Of a stretch of DNA of 20,218 nucleotides, positions 13,945 through 20,218 are shown piece after piece. This DNA is from an uncultured Actinomycetes bacterium (GTDB taxonomy: Bacteria; Actinomycetota; Thermoleophilia; Solirubrobacterales; Thermoleophilaceae): contig CAMLNW010000013.1 in assembly GCA_946481495.1 (NCBI GenBank), forward strand, positions 1 to 20,218. Reading direction: 5' to 3'. A program made the position numbers and the translations under genes. Under the pieces are notes generated by a model that worked only from the letters and a program-made list of their open reading frames with translations, searched no databases and was not told where the DNA came from. Numbering within the stretch: position 1 is the stretch's first letter; every line of letters begins with the position of its first letter.

Positions 13945-14472
13945 ATGCTGTTCCGGGACTTCCTGAAAGTGGCGGTCATGCTCTTCGGCGGCGCCGGAAC
14001 CGCGCTGGCGATCGTCGCGATCGCCGGCGCCAGTGGTGAGGACAGCAGCCTCCCGATCTACATCGCTGTCGGTTGGTGGGTGCTGGCGGCAATTGCCGGT
14101 CTTTGGCTCGGCCGCCGCAACGTTCCGACCGCGCAGATCGGGCGGCTACTCGGGGAGGCGCGCAACACCAACCAGCTCCCCGAGGTGGAGCCCGGTGCAA
14201 TCGTCTTCAACCGCCTCTGGCCGCTCGCAGCGATCACCCTGATCTCAGGCGGTGTCGCATTCCTGCTACCCCAGATCCCAGCGATCGCCGCTGGCTACGC
14301 AATCGCCGTCGCGCTTACCTGGCGCAAGCAGGCCTCAGCCATCGAGGCAATCGAGGGCCGCGACGGCGTGCGCTTCTACTTCGACCGCAGCCCTCCGTTC
14401 GGTGCGCCCAAGCTGTTGCGAACTCCCGGCCTACGCAAGGTCGAGCCAGCTCACGAGGTCACCGCTCCGTGA
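13945..14472 (+). CDS. Small four-helix membrane protein of unknown function
   Basis: Not recognised. 175 residues with hydrophobic segments at about 9-28, 38-55, 87-105 and 108-125, and a basic, probably cytoplasmic C-terminal region (GVRFYFDRSPPFGAPKLLRTPG). The ATG follows the otsB stop with no gap (TAG then ATG), implying translational coupling. The 3' end overlaps the convergent polX gene by 14 bp. Codon use matches the neighbours. A role near trehalose metabolism or osmotic response is only a guess from position. Confidence 0.75.
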   Translation: MLFRDFLKVAVMLFGGAGTALAIVAIAGASGEDSSLPIYIAVGWWVLAAIAGLWLGRRNVPTAQIGRLLGEARNTNQLPEVEPGAIVFNRLWPLAAITLISGGVAFLLPQIPAIAAGYAIAVALTWRKQASAIEAIEGRDGVRFYFDRSPPFGAPKLLRTPGLRKVEPAHEVTAP

Positions 14473-16199
14473 GCTCGCTCCAGCTGCGGGTGTTCGCCAC
14501 GTCGTCCGCCGTCAGCCAGGCGCGGCGGGCAGTGGCAACGCCGTAGCGGATCAGATCGAAGCTCTCGGCGCGGTGGGCGTCGGAGTCGATCAGCAGCTTG
14601 ACGCCGGCGTCGGCCGCAGCGCGGGCGTGGACGTCAGAGAGGTCGCGGCGGTTCGGGTTGGCGTTGATCTCGAGGAAGGTGCCGGTGCGCGCGGCCGCCT
14701 CGATCAGGCGGTCCATGTCGACGGCGTAGGGCTCGCGCTGGCCGAGCTTGCGGCCGGTGGGGTGGCCGATCGCGCGGACGCGCGGGTTCTCGATCGCGGT
14801 CACGATCCGCTTGGTCATCTCGTCCTCGGACATGCCGAAGGAGGTGTGGGCGCTGGCGATTACCCAGTCGAGCTCGGCGAGCAGGTCGTCGTCGTAGTCG
14901 AGCGAGCCGTCGGGGAGGATGTTGACCTCGCTGCCGGCGAGCACGGTGAACCCGTCGAGCTTCTCGTTCGCCTTGGCGACACGCTCGATCTGGCGCTTCA
15001 GCTCGTCGGGCGTGACGTGGTTGCCAAAGCCGTGGCTGGCCGAGTGGTCGGTGATCGCGACGTACTCGTAGCCGCGGGTCTGCGCCGCGCACGCCATCTC
15101 GAGCACCGTCTGAGGCGGTGGTGTGGCAGTGGAGGTCGCCACGGATGTCGCCGAGCTCGATCAGCTTCGGCAGCTTCCCTTTGCGCGCGGCTGCCAGCTC
15201 GCCGCGGTCCTCGCGCAACTCCGGCTCGATGTAGCTCATGCCGAGACGCTTGTAGACGGCGCGCTCGTCGGCGAAACGCTCGGTCTCGCCGGTTGCATCG
15301 TCGAGGATGCCGTACTCACTGACGTGAAGTCCTTGCTTGACGGCGGCGGTCCGCAGCGCCTCGTTGTGGCGGCCCGACCCCGTGAAGTGCTGGAGCAGGC
15401 TGCCGAAGCTGTCGCGCCCGACGATGCGCAGGTCGACTGACAACCCCTGGTGGGTGATCGCCTTGGCGCCGGCGTCGCCGCGACTGGTCACCTCGTCCAC
15501 GCCCGGCAGCGCGGCAAAGGCGTCGACGGCGGCGGCTACGGCATCCGCCGGGGCGTGCGTCGCGCCGGCCGCGGTGTCCGCGGCCACCGCGGCGACGATG
15601 TCGAGGTCCTTGCAGGTGTCGGCCCAGCGTCGCGCACTGCCGGCCAGCTCCGCCTGTTCAACCGTGCCGCTCGCGCGCAACCCTTCGACCAGCTCGCCAC
15701 CGACCTCACGCGCCACCGAAAGCAGCACGCGCTCCTTGGCCGAGCCGTTGGCGCCAGCCACCAGCGCCGCGAGGATCTTCTCCTCGGCCTTGGCCCCGAA
15801 GCCCGCCACCGTCCGGATCTGCTGGGCCTCGACCGCGGCACGCAGGCTCTCGATCGAGTCGACGCCGAGCTCGTCGTGCAGCTGCCGCGCCCGCTTTGGG
15901 CCGAGGCCCGGGATCCGCGTCACCGTCACCAGGCCCGCCGGGATCTTCGCCTTCAGCTTGCGTGCCGCTGGGATCTCGCCCTCGTCGAGCAGCGCGACGA
16001 TCTTCTCGGCGATCGTCTTGCCGATCCCCGGCAGCTCCTCGGCCCGCCCCTGGCGCGCCAGCTCGGCGACCGACACGCCCGAGTCGCGGATCGCCTTCGC
16101 CGCGTTGCGGTAGGCGAGTACGCGGTAGACGACGGCGCCGTCGAGCTCGTACAGCGTGCCGAGCTCGTCGAAGGCCGCGGCGATGTCGGCGTTCTTCAT
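14459..16199 (-). pseudogene. polX: DNA polymerase/3'-5' exonuclease PolX, frameshifted in the PHP domain
   Basis: Family X repair polymerase with C-terminal PHP nuclease. The first frame from ATG 16199 carries helix-hairpin-helix motifs LPGIGKTIAEKI (57-68) and IPGLGPKRARQL (96-107). It also has the polymerase site AGSARRWADTCKDLDIV with Asp198 and Asp200, third Asp256, and the PHP start DLHCHTTASDG (His357, His359). At about 15103-15113 the frame slips: PHP sequence resumes one base over as TVLEMACAAQTRGYEYVAITDHS and continues to the stop at 14459 (SGSEVNI-like, IASAHTSFG, AIGHPTG, EINANPNRRDLSD, IDSDAH). One extra or two missing bases (mod 3) explain it. Without correction, the polymerase part has a nonsense tail to 14634. 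This is either a real inactivation of the exonuclease or a sequencing/assembly error. Confidence 0.88.
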
Positions 16200-16215
16200 C
16201 GCCCTGTTCTACCCG

Positions 16216-16992
16216 CTAGGTGCCGCTGAACCCACCGTCGACCGGGATCACCGTCCCGGTGAGGTAGGCGCCCGCGCGCGAGGCGAGGAAGATCGTCGTG
16301 CCGGCGATGTCCTGCGGGGTGCCGATCCGGCCGAGAGGGATCTGCTGCTCGACGACCGCGCGCGCGTCGGGGTTCTCGAGCATGAAGGCGGTCATCTTGC
16401 TCTCGAACGGGCCGGGGGCGATCGCGTTGACGGTGATCTGCTCGGAGGCGAGCCGCTTCGCTAGGTGACGGGTCAACTGGTGGACCGCCGCCTTGCTTGC
16501 GCTGTAGGCGTAGGACTCCATCATCGGCGGATTGATCCCGTCGACCGAGCCGATGTTGATCACGCGTGCAGGGTCCTCCTCCGAAGCGGCCGCGCGCAGG
16601 AGATCGAGCGCCGCGACGGTCAGCTGGAAGACGCCGCGCACGTTGGTGTCGAGCACGCGGTCCCACGCCTTGTCGGGGTAGCTGTCGATCGGCTCGCCCC
16701 AGCTCGCGCCGGCGTTGTTGACGAGGATGTCGAGCCGGTCGAACCGCTCGCGCACGGCCGCCGCCAGTGCGACCGCGCCCTCCTGGCTCGCCAGGTCGGC
16801 TTGGAGGGCAGCGCACTTGCCGATCTGCGCGAGCTCCACGGCGGCCGCCTCAAGCGGCTCCAGCTTGCGCGCCGAGATCAACACCTCCGCGCCGGCCTCG
16901 ACCAGCCCGCGGGCGATCATCAGCCCCACCCCGCGCGACCCTCCGGTCACGACCGCCGTCTTGCCCTCGACTGAGAAGAGATCCCGCGCCAC
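16216..16992 (-). CDS. Short-chain dehydrogenase/reductase (3-oxoacyl-ACP reductase / RhlG-like)
   Basis: NAD(P)H-dependent oxidoreductase of the classical SDR type, 258 residues. The cofactor loop is TGGSRGVG (16-23). Other motifs are DILVNNAGASWGEP, a catalytic Ser in NIGSVDG, and YAYSASKAAVHQL (YxxxK). NAIAPGPFESKMT and the C-terminal IPVDGGFSGT complete the fold. The overall pattern is closest to the RhlG/gluconate dehydrogenase-like branch; the substrate is not determinable. The start is GTG at 16992, 9 nt after a TAGGTT element. It ends 16 nt before polX in the same direction, so they could be co-transcribed. It is divergent from the mannose synthase gene. Confidence 0.92.
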   Translation of the reverse strand: MARDLFSVEGKTAVVTGGSRGVGLMIARGLVEAGAEVLISARKLEPLEAAAVELAQIGKCAALQADLASQEGAVALAAAVRERFDRLDILVNNAGASWGEPIDSYPDKAWDRVLDTNVRGVFQLTVAALDLLRAAASEEDPARVINIGSVDGINPPMMESYAYSASKAAVHQLTRHLAKRLASEQITVNAIAPGPFESKMTAFMLENPDARAVVEQQIPLGRIGTPQDIAGTTIFLASRAGAYLTGTVIPVDGGFSGT

Positions 16993-17001
16993 TCGACCGG
17001 C

Positions 17002-17027
17002 AACCTATCGCGGGGCTCGCATAGGGT
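17002..17027. promoter_or_regulatory. Back-to-back -10 elements of the SDR and mannose synthase genes
   Basis: TAGGTT on the minus strand (17007-17002) is 9 nt before the SDR GTG (16992). TAGGGT on the plus strand (17022-17027) is 9 nt before the synthase ATG (17037). The elements are 14 bp apart, so each -35 region overlaps the other promoter. Neither start has a Shine-Dalgarno sequence. Confidence 0.45.
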
Positions 17028-17036
17028 GTCCGCCGA

Positions 17037-17753
17037 ATGTCCGGCGTCTGGCTGATCCTGCCGACCTACAACGAGGCGGAGAACATCGAGCGGATCGTCG
17101 CCGCGGCGCTGCCGCAGCTGGCGGCGACCGGCCTCGAGCACCGCGTGCTCGTCGTGGACGACGGCTCGCCGGACGGGACGGGGCAGATCGCCGACCGGCT
17201 GGCGTCGGGGAACCCCGCGGTAGAGGTACTGCACCGCACGAGCAAGGACGGGATCGGCCCGGCGTATCTCGCCGGCTTTCGACACGCCCTCGCCGGCGGC
17301 GCCGACCTGCTGATGGAGATGGACTCCGACTTCTCGCACGACCCCGTCGACATTCCGCGGCTGGTCGCGGCCACCGGGCGCGCCGACCTCGTGCTCGGCT
17401 CGCGCTACGTGCCAGGCGGCGGCGTCACCGATTGGGGGCTCCTCCGCCGCCTGATCAGCCGCGGCGGATCGCTCTACGCCCGGCTGCTGCTCGGCATCCC
17501 GATCAACGACCTGACCGGCGGCTTCAAGTGCTTCCGCCGCAATGTGCTCGAGACGATCGATCTGTCCGGCGTCGGCACCAACGGCTATGGGTTCCAGATC
17601 GAGGTCACCTACCGCGCTGTCAAGGCCGGCTTCCGCGTCGAAGAGGTCCCGATCGTCTTCCGCGACCGCACCGCCGGCACGTCCAAGATGTCTGCGAAGA
17701 TCGCGGTGGAGGCTTTCTGGAAGGTCCCGCTACTGCGCTTTCGGGCGCGCTAG
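17037..17753 (+). CDS. Polyprenol-phosphate mannose synthase (GT2 family)
   Basis: Transfers mannose from GDP-mannose to polyprenol phosphate at the inner face of the membrane, supplying mannose for glycans or protein mannosylation. The protein is 238 residues, the length of the catalytic domain alone with no membrane-spanning C-terminus (like Ppm1 domain 2 or DPM1). Motifs are LPTYNEAENI (8-17), VVDDGSPDGTG (39-49), the metal-binding EMDSDFSHDP (94-103), LGSRYVPGGGV, LTGGFKCFRR, and the acceptor-side EVPIVFRDRTAGTSKMS. A closely related GT2 with another sugar cannot be excluded. Probably leaderless; thioredoxin follows after 57 nt under its own promoter. Confidence 0.92.
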   Translation: MSGVWLILPTYNEAENIERIVAAALPQLAATGLEHRVLVVDDGSPDGTGQIADRLASGNPAVEVLHRTSKDGIGPAYLAGFRHALAGGADLLMEMDSDFSHDPVDIPRLVAATGRADLVLGSRYVPGGGVTDWGLLRRLISRGGSLYARLLLGIPINDLTGGFKCFRRNVLETIDLSGVGTNGYGFQIEVTYRAVKAGFRVEEVPIVFRDRTAGTSKMSAKIAVEAFWKVPLLRFRAR

Positions 17754-17761
17754 ACGGTCGC

Positions 17762-17805
17762 TATACTTTTTGAAGCATTGAACTGATCCCGACGCGCTGA
17801 AGGAG
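17762..17805 (+). promoter_or_regulatory. Promoter and ribosome binding site of the thioredoxin gene
   Basis: TATACT (17762-17767) is a near-consensus -10, followed by a leader of roughly 35-40 nt and a good Shine-Dalgarno AAGGAG (17800-17805), 5 nt before ATG 17811. This contrasts with the leaderless layout of most other genes here. Confidence 0.6.
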
Positions 17806-17810
17806 CCTAG

Positions 17811-18137
17811 ATGGCTGGTCTCGACGCAGTGACCGACAACAACTTCCAGGCCGAGGTAGTCGAGGCCGACAAGCCGGTCCTCGTCGACTTCTGGGCCCCG
17901 TGGTGCGGTCCGTGCCGCGTCGTCGCTCCCCACCTCGAGGAGCTCGCCGGCGAGCGTGACGACCTGAAGATCGTGAAGCTCAACGTCGACGAGAACCCGC
18001 AGACGGCGGCCAACTTCAACGTGATGTCGATCCCGACGCTGCTGCTGTTCAAGAACGGCGCGGTCGCCCACCAGATCGTCGGAGCGCTGCCGAAGAGCCG
18101 GCTGGTGCAGGAGCTCGAGCCGGCCCTCGCGGCCTAG
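17811..18137 (+). CDS. trxA: Thioredoxin
   Basis: Small disulfide reductase of 108 residues, the normal length for TrxA. The active site is [10 protein letters not shown] with Cys32 and Cys35. [28 protein letters not shown] contains the cis-Pro loop (IPT). No signal peptide, so cytoplasmic. It has its own -10 and a strong ribosome binding site, suggesting high expression. The tautomerase gene follows after 11 nt and is probably co-transcribed. No thioredoxin reductase gene is in the window. Confidence 0.97.
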   Translation: MAGLDAVTDNNFQAEVVEADKPVLVDFWAPWCGPCRVVAPHLEELAGERDDLKIVKLNVDENPQTAANFNVMSIPTLLLFKNGAVAHQIVGALPKSRLVQELEPALAA

Positions 18138-18148
18138 ACGAGGCAGCC

Positions 18149-18361
18149 ATGCCGATCGTCACGATCGAGTGGTACGAGGGCCGTTCGGCCGAGCAGAAGC
18201 GCGAGATCGCCGAGAAGCTGACCGAGCTGCTCGTCGACGTCGGCAAGACCCAGCCGGACCACGTCTGGATCCGTTTCAAGGACTCCAAGCAGTCCGACTG
18301 GGCGATGGGTGGCGAGGTTCAGGGCACCGGCGGCGAGCCGGCGCTCGGCCCGCCAGACTGA
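18149..18361 (+). CDS. 4-oxalocrotonate tautomerase-family protein
   Basis: Small tautomerase-superfamily enzyme, 70 residues, usually a hexamer. It begins MPIVTIEWYEGRSAEQKREI; Pro2 becomes the N-terminal catalytic proline after Met removal. VGKTQPDHVWIRFKDSKQSDWAMGG corresponds to the second half of the fold. GAGG-type ribosome binding bases (GAGG, 18140-18143) lie 5 nt before the ATG. It is 11 nt downstream of trxA in the same direction. The natural substrate is unknown; members act on 2-hydroxymuconate or other enols. The C-terminal GTGGEPALGPPD is probably disordered. Confidence 0.92.
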   Translation: MPIVTIEWYEGRSAEQKREIAEKLTELLVDVGKTQPDHVWIRFKDSKQSDWAMGGEVQGTGGEPALGPPD

Positions 18362-18372
18362 TCGGCCGCGCG

Positions 18373-19443
18373 CTAGTCGATGTAAGCCTTCACGGCGGCC
18401 GCGGCCTCGGCTAACGCAGCCGGCGCCTGCGTCACGCCCGGATCGTCGCGCGGCGGTTGGGTGTTTGGGTGAAATGCCACGGCGAGCGCGACTCGTCGGC
18501 CGTCCTCGGTCGAGACGACGCCGATCTGCTCGGCGACGAAGGTTCCCTGCAGCGCCCCGCCCCAGCCGGCCTTGTAGGCGACGCGGCCGGCGCCGAGCAC
18601 GGAGCCCAGCCCCCAGTCGAGCGGCGCCGTGAAGTCGAGCTCCTGGATCTCCTCGCTGCGGAGCTTCGGCTGTCGCATGACGCCGAGCAGCCTGCGCGCG
18701 ACCGCCTCGCCGTACACGTCGGTCCCGAGGGCGAGCGCGAAGCGTGCGGCGTCGCCGACCGTCCAGGTCGACGTTCCGGCCAGTAGCGCGGTCGCCTGCG
18801 GGTCGAGAACGCCGCGCGTGCGCTCCAGGTACCCGACGCACAGCGGCTCCGGCGTCTGGGCCTGGGTTGCGACGGTGAACCGTGTTGCGCCCGCCCTGCG
18901 CAGAACCGTCTCGATCGCCGCGCCCGCCGACTCGGGGGTGCCGCCGGCGAGCCGTTGCAGCTCCAGCGTCAGGTGGCGCTGCGGGCAGTTCTCGGAGCGG
19001 GTCAGCGCCCGTTCGATCGCCTCGGCGACCTCCGGCGACAGCGTCGCGCCCGGCTCGTCGCCCCAGCCCAGCCGGCCCAGCAACGCCACCGCGGTGAACA
19101 CCTTGCTGACGCTCCAGGCGCGCAGCGCCGGGGCGCGGCCGCCATCGCTGGTGCGGACGATCGGCGCCGGCCAGCCCTCCTCCATCAGGGCGATCTCCAG
19201 CCGCCCGTCGTGGCGTGGGCCGGCAGCGACGGCGTCGCGGAGCGCGCGGGTCGCCCGCCGCCGGTCCTCCGGGTCGGGCAGCGCGCTCGCCGGTCCGTCC
19301 TCGCCGTCGGCCAGGCCGAGCAGCACCGGCTCGTCGCTCTGTGCACCGTCCGACGATCGGTTGGCGATCGCGAAGATGCTCGCGGCCACCGCCGCCAGGA
19401 CGCCGGCCAGCGCCAGCCGGCGGCGCTGGACAGGGCTCAACAT
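18373..19443 (-). CDS. Serine hydrolase of the beta-lactamase/penicillin-binding-protein type, membrane-anchored
   Basis: Predicted exported serine acyl-enzyme hydrolase, 356 residues from ATG 19443. A basic N-terminus (SPVQRRRLALAG) and hydrophobic residues 9-27 form a signal anchor. The active-site tetrad SVSK (Ser111, Lys114) is preceded by RAPALRAW. A third box near the C-terminal half is KAGWGGALQGTFV, resembling KTG motifs. ENCPQRHLTLELQRLAGG lies where an SxN-like motif is expected, but no clear SxN was found. It could be a class A beta-lactamase relative or a peptidase/esterase; no antibiotic role should be assumed. Its ATG overlaps the upstream stop by 7 nt (ATGTTGA), so it is coupled to the preceding membrane protein. 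Confidence 0.82.
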   Translation of the reverse strand: MLSPVQRRRLALAGVLAAVAASIFAIANRSSDGAQSDEPVLLGLADGEDGPASALPDPEDRRRATRALRDAVAAGPRHDGRLEIALMEEGWPAPIVRTSDGGRAPALRAWSVSKVFTAVALLGRLGWGDEPGATLSPEVAEAIERALTRSENCPQRHLTLELQRLAGGTPESAGAAIETVLRRAGATRFTVATQAQTPEPLCVGYLERTRGVLDPQATALLAGTSTWTVGDAARFALALGTDVYGEAVARRLLGVMRQPKLRSEEIQELDFTAPLDWGLGSVLGAGRVAYKAGWGGALQGTFVAEQIGVVSTEDGRRVALAVAFHPNTQPPRDDPGVTQAPAALAEAAAAVKAYID

Positions 19444-20218
19444 GCTCCGCCGAGCAGCTCCGGGAAGCGGTTCTCCCACTGCCGCCGTCGCTCGGGGGTG
19501 GTCGAGTAGCCGGGGTCATAGAGCCACTCGCCGTCCTGGTACTTGACCCAGGTCAGCCCCGACCACTCGGTGCACGAGGCGCCCGGCTTCGACCAGGTCA
19601 TGCCGGTGACGTCGACACGCGCCACGCCGGTGGTGGGGCTGGCGTCGACGATTCGCGCCCGCAGACCCTCCGGGTCGAGGTCGTTGCGCAACGACGACTG
19701 TGCCTCGCTCCAGGCGTCGTAGCCGTCCTCGCGCTTCACCTGGGCGCGCTTGCGGGGGGTGAGCAGGTCCCACGCGGCCAGGTAGTCCTCGGCGAGGACG
19801 TTGCGGTGGAAGGCCAGCAGGAGCATCTCGATGTCCTGCTCCATCTGCTGCCTGGACACGTCCGGCAGCAGCGTCGGCTCCGGCTCGTCGTAGCTGTCGT
19901 ACTCGTCGTAGGTCTCCGACGCCGGGACCGCCGCCGTCGCGTCGGAACCGCCGCTATCGGCCACCGTCGTCGATCCGGTGTCGATCGCCTGAACCCCGGC
20001 CACCGCGCCGAACGCCAGCCCGCCCAGGACGGCCAGCGCCGCGACCGTCGGGGCGACCGCCCGCCACGCCCAGCCGGCGGACGAGATCGGCGGGAAGTCC
20101 TCCGCACTCGCTCCCGCCAGCCGCTCGGCGGCGCGCTCCGGCGCGAAGCGTTGCCTGCCTGGCGTCACGCCGTTCTGGTCGAGCAGCCAGAGCACCGGGT
20201 CGGCGGTCCCGTCCGGCA
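19437..20218 (-). CDS. Single-pass membrane protein with extracytoplasmic NTF2-like domain (5' end beyond window)
   Basis: The frame is open to the right edge with no convincing start (an in-frame GTG at 20195 is the only early candidate), so this is probably the C-terminal part of a longer protein. Visible parts: a cytoplasmic segment with WLLDQNGVTPGRQRF, a transmembrane helix (VAPTVAALAVLGGLAFGAVAGV), an acidic Asp/Glu/Tyr linker (YDEYDSYDEPEP), then about 125 residues (FHRNVLAEDYLAAWDLLTPRKRAQ ... WLYDPGYSTTPERRRQWENR). The last part resembles NTF2/SnoaL-like folds that sit outside the membrane in actinobacterial sensor proteins. The missing N-terminus could be a kinase or other signalling domain; this is inference. 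The serine hydrolase gene overlaps its stop. Confidence 0.65.
   Translation of the reverse strand, partial: PDGTADPVLWLLDQNGVTPGRQRFAPERAAERLAGASAEDFPPISSAGWAWRAVAPTVAALAVLGGLAFGAVAGVQAIDTGSTTVADSGGSDATAAVPASETYDEYDSYDEPEPTLLPDVSRQQMEQDIEMLLLAFHRNVLAEDYLAAWDLLTPRKRAQVKREDGYDAWSEAQSSLRNDLDPEGLRARIVDASPTTGVARVDVTGMTWSKPGASCTEWSGLTWVKYQDGEWLYDPGYSTTPERRRQWENRFPELLGGAC

Noticed and set aside
1..20218. tRNA, rRNA, CRISPR, transposase, prophage or defence cluster
   Set aside because: No cloverleaf, spaced repeat array, transposase or phage motif was seen. The helicase-nuclease looks like a chromosomal repair enzyme rather than part of a defence island.

Overview
The window is high-GC, gene-dense bacterial chromosome. 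It most resembles Actinomycetota of the Thermoleophilia/Solirubrobacterales kind. This rests on base composition, GTG/TTG starts, a Ku/LigD repair operon, a DUF2342 (Zincin_2) metalloprotease of the type linked to coenzyme F420 genes, a polyprenol-phosphate-mannose synthase and a STAS anti-sigma antagonist. The lineage is inferred from gene content, not from a marker gene. No RNA gene, CRISPR array, insertion sequence or convincing intrinsic terminator was seen.

Layout. 1-824 (-): a TetR-family regulator running off the left edge, apparently with a second TetR-like domain. 929-5287 (-): a DNA end-joining block in the order ligD(PE-ligase), ku, ligD(polymerase), followed by a Zincin_2 metalloprotease. 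5358-5966 (+): a secreted CAP-domain protein. 5963-7006 (-): a Fic protein with a C-terminal winged helix. 7007-7199: the only long intergenic region, holding three separate symmetric or repeated DNA elements. 7200-10268 (+): a UvrD-like helicase fused to a PD-(D/E)XK nuclease with an Fe-S cysteine signature. 10265-11128 (-): a PAC2-family protein. 11171-12085 (+): a fatty acid hydroxylase/sterol desaturase-like membrane enzyme. 12024-12362 (-): a STAS protein. 12372-13111 (-): two coupled half-size TauE/SafE-like genes. 13132-14472 (+): trehalose-phosphatase and a small membrane protein. 14459-16199 (-): a family X polymerase/PHP gene (PolX) broken by a frameshift. 16216-16992 (-): an SDR oxidoreductase. 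17037-18361 (+): polyprenol-phosphate-mannose synthase, thioredoxin and a tautomerase. 18373 to the right edge (-): an SxxK serine hydrolase and a single-pass membrane protein that runs off the window.

How it works together. The clearest unit is the end-joining operon: Ku binds ends, the separate polymerase fills them, and the PE-ligase trims and seals. Adjacent DNA-metabolism genes (helicase-nuclease, PolX) do not form one operon with it. Most genes stand alone or in pairs. All five convergent junctions overlap or lie within 11 bp, leaving no room for ordinary terminators.

Points most worth a second look: (i) a recurring TANNNT element 6-9 nt before the start codon of at least nine genes, suggesting widespread leaderless transcription; (ii) the fic-helicase intergenic region, with a helically phased GGAGCTAA repeat array at the fic start, a perfect 12-bp inverted repeat and a GATACGG palindrome on the helicase -10; (iii) a palindrome abutting the ligD start; (iv) a 20-bp divergent promoter with overlapping -10 elements between the TauE-like gene and otsB; (v) the PolX frameshift.
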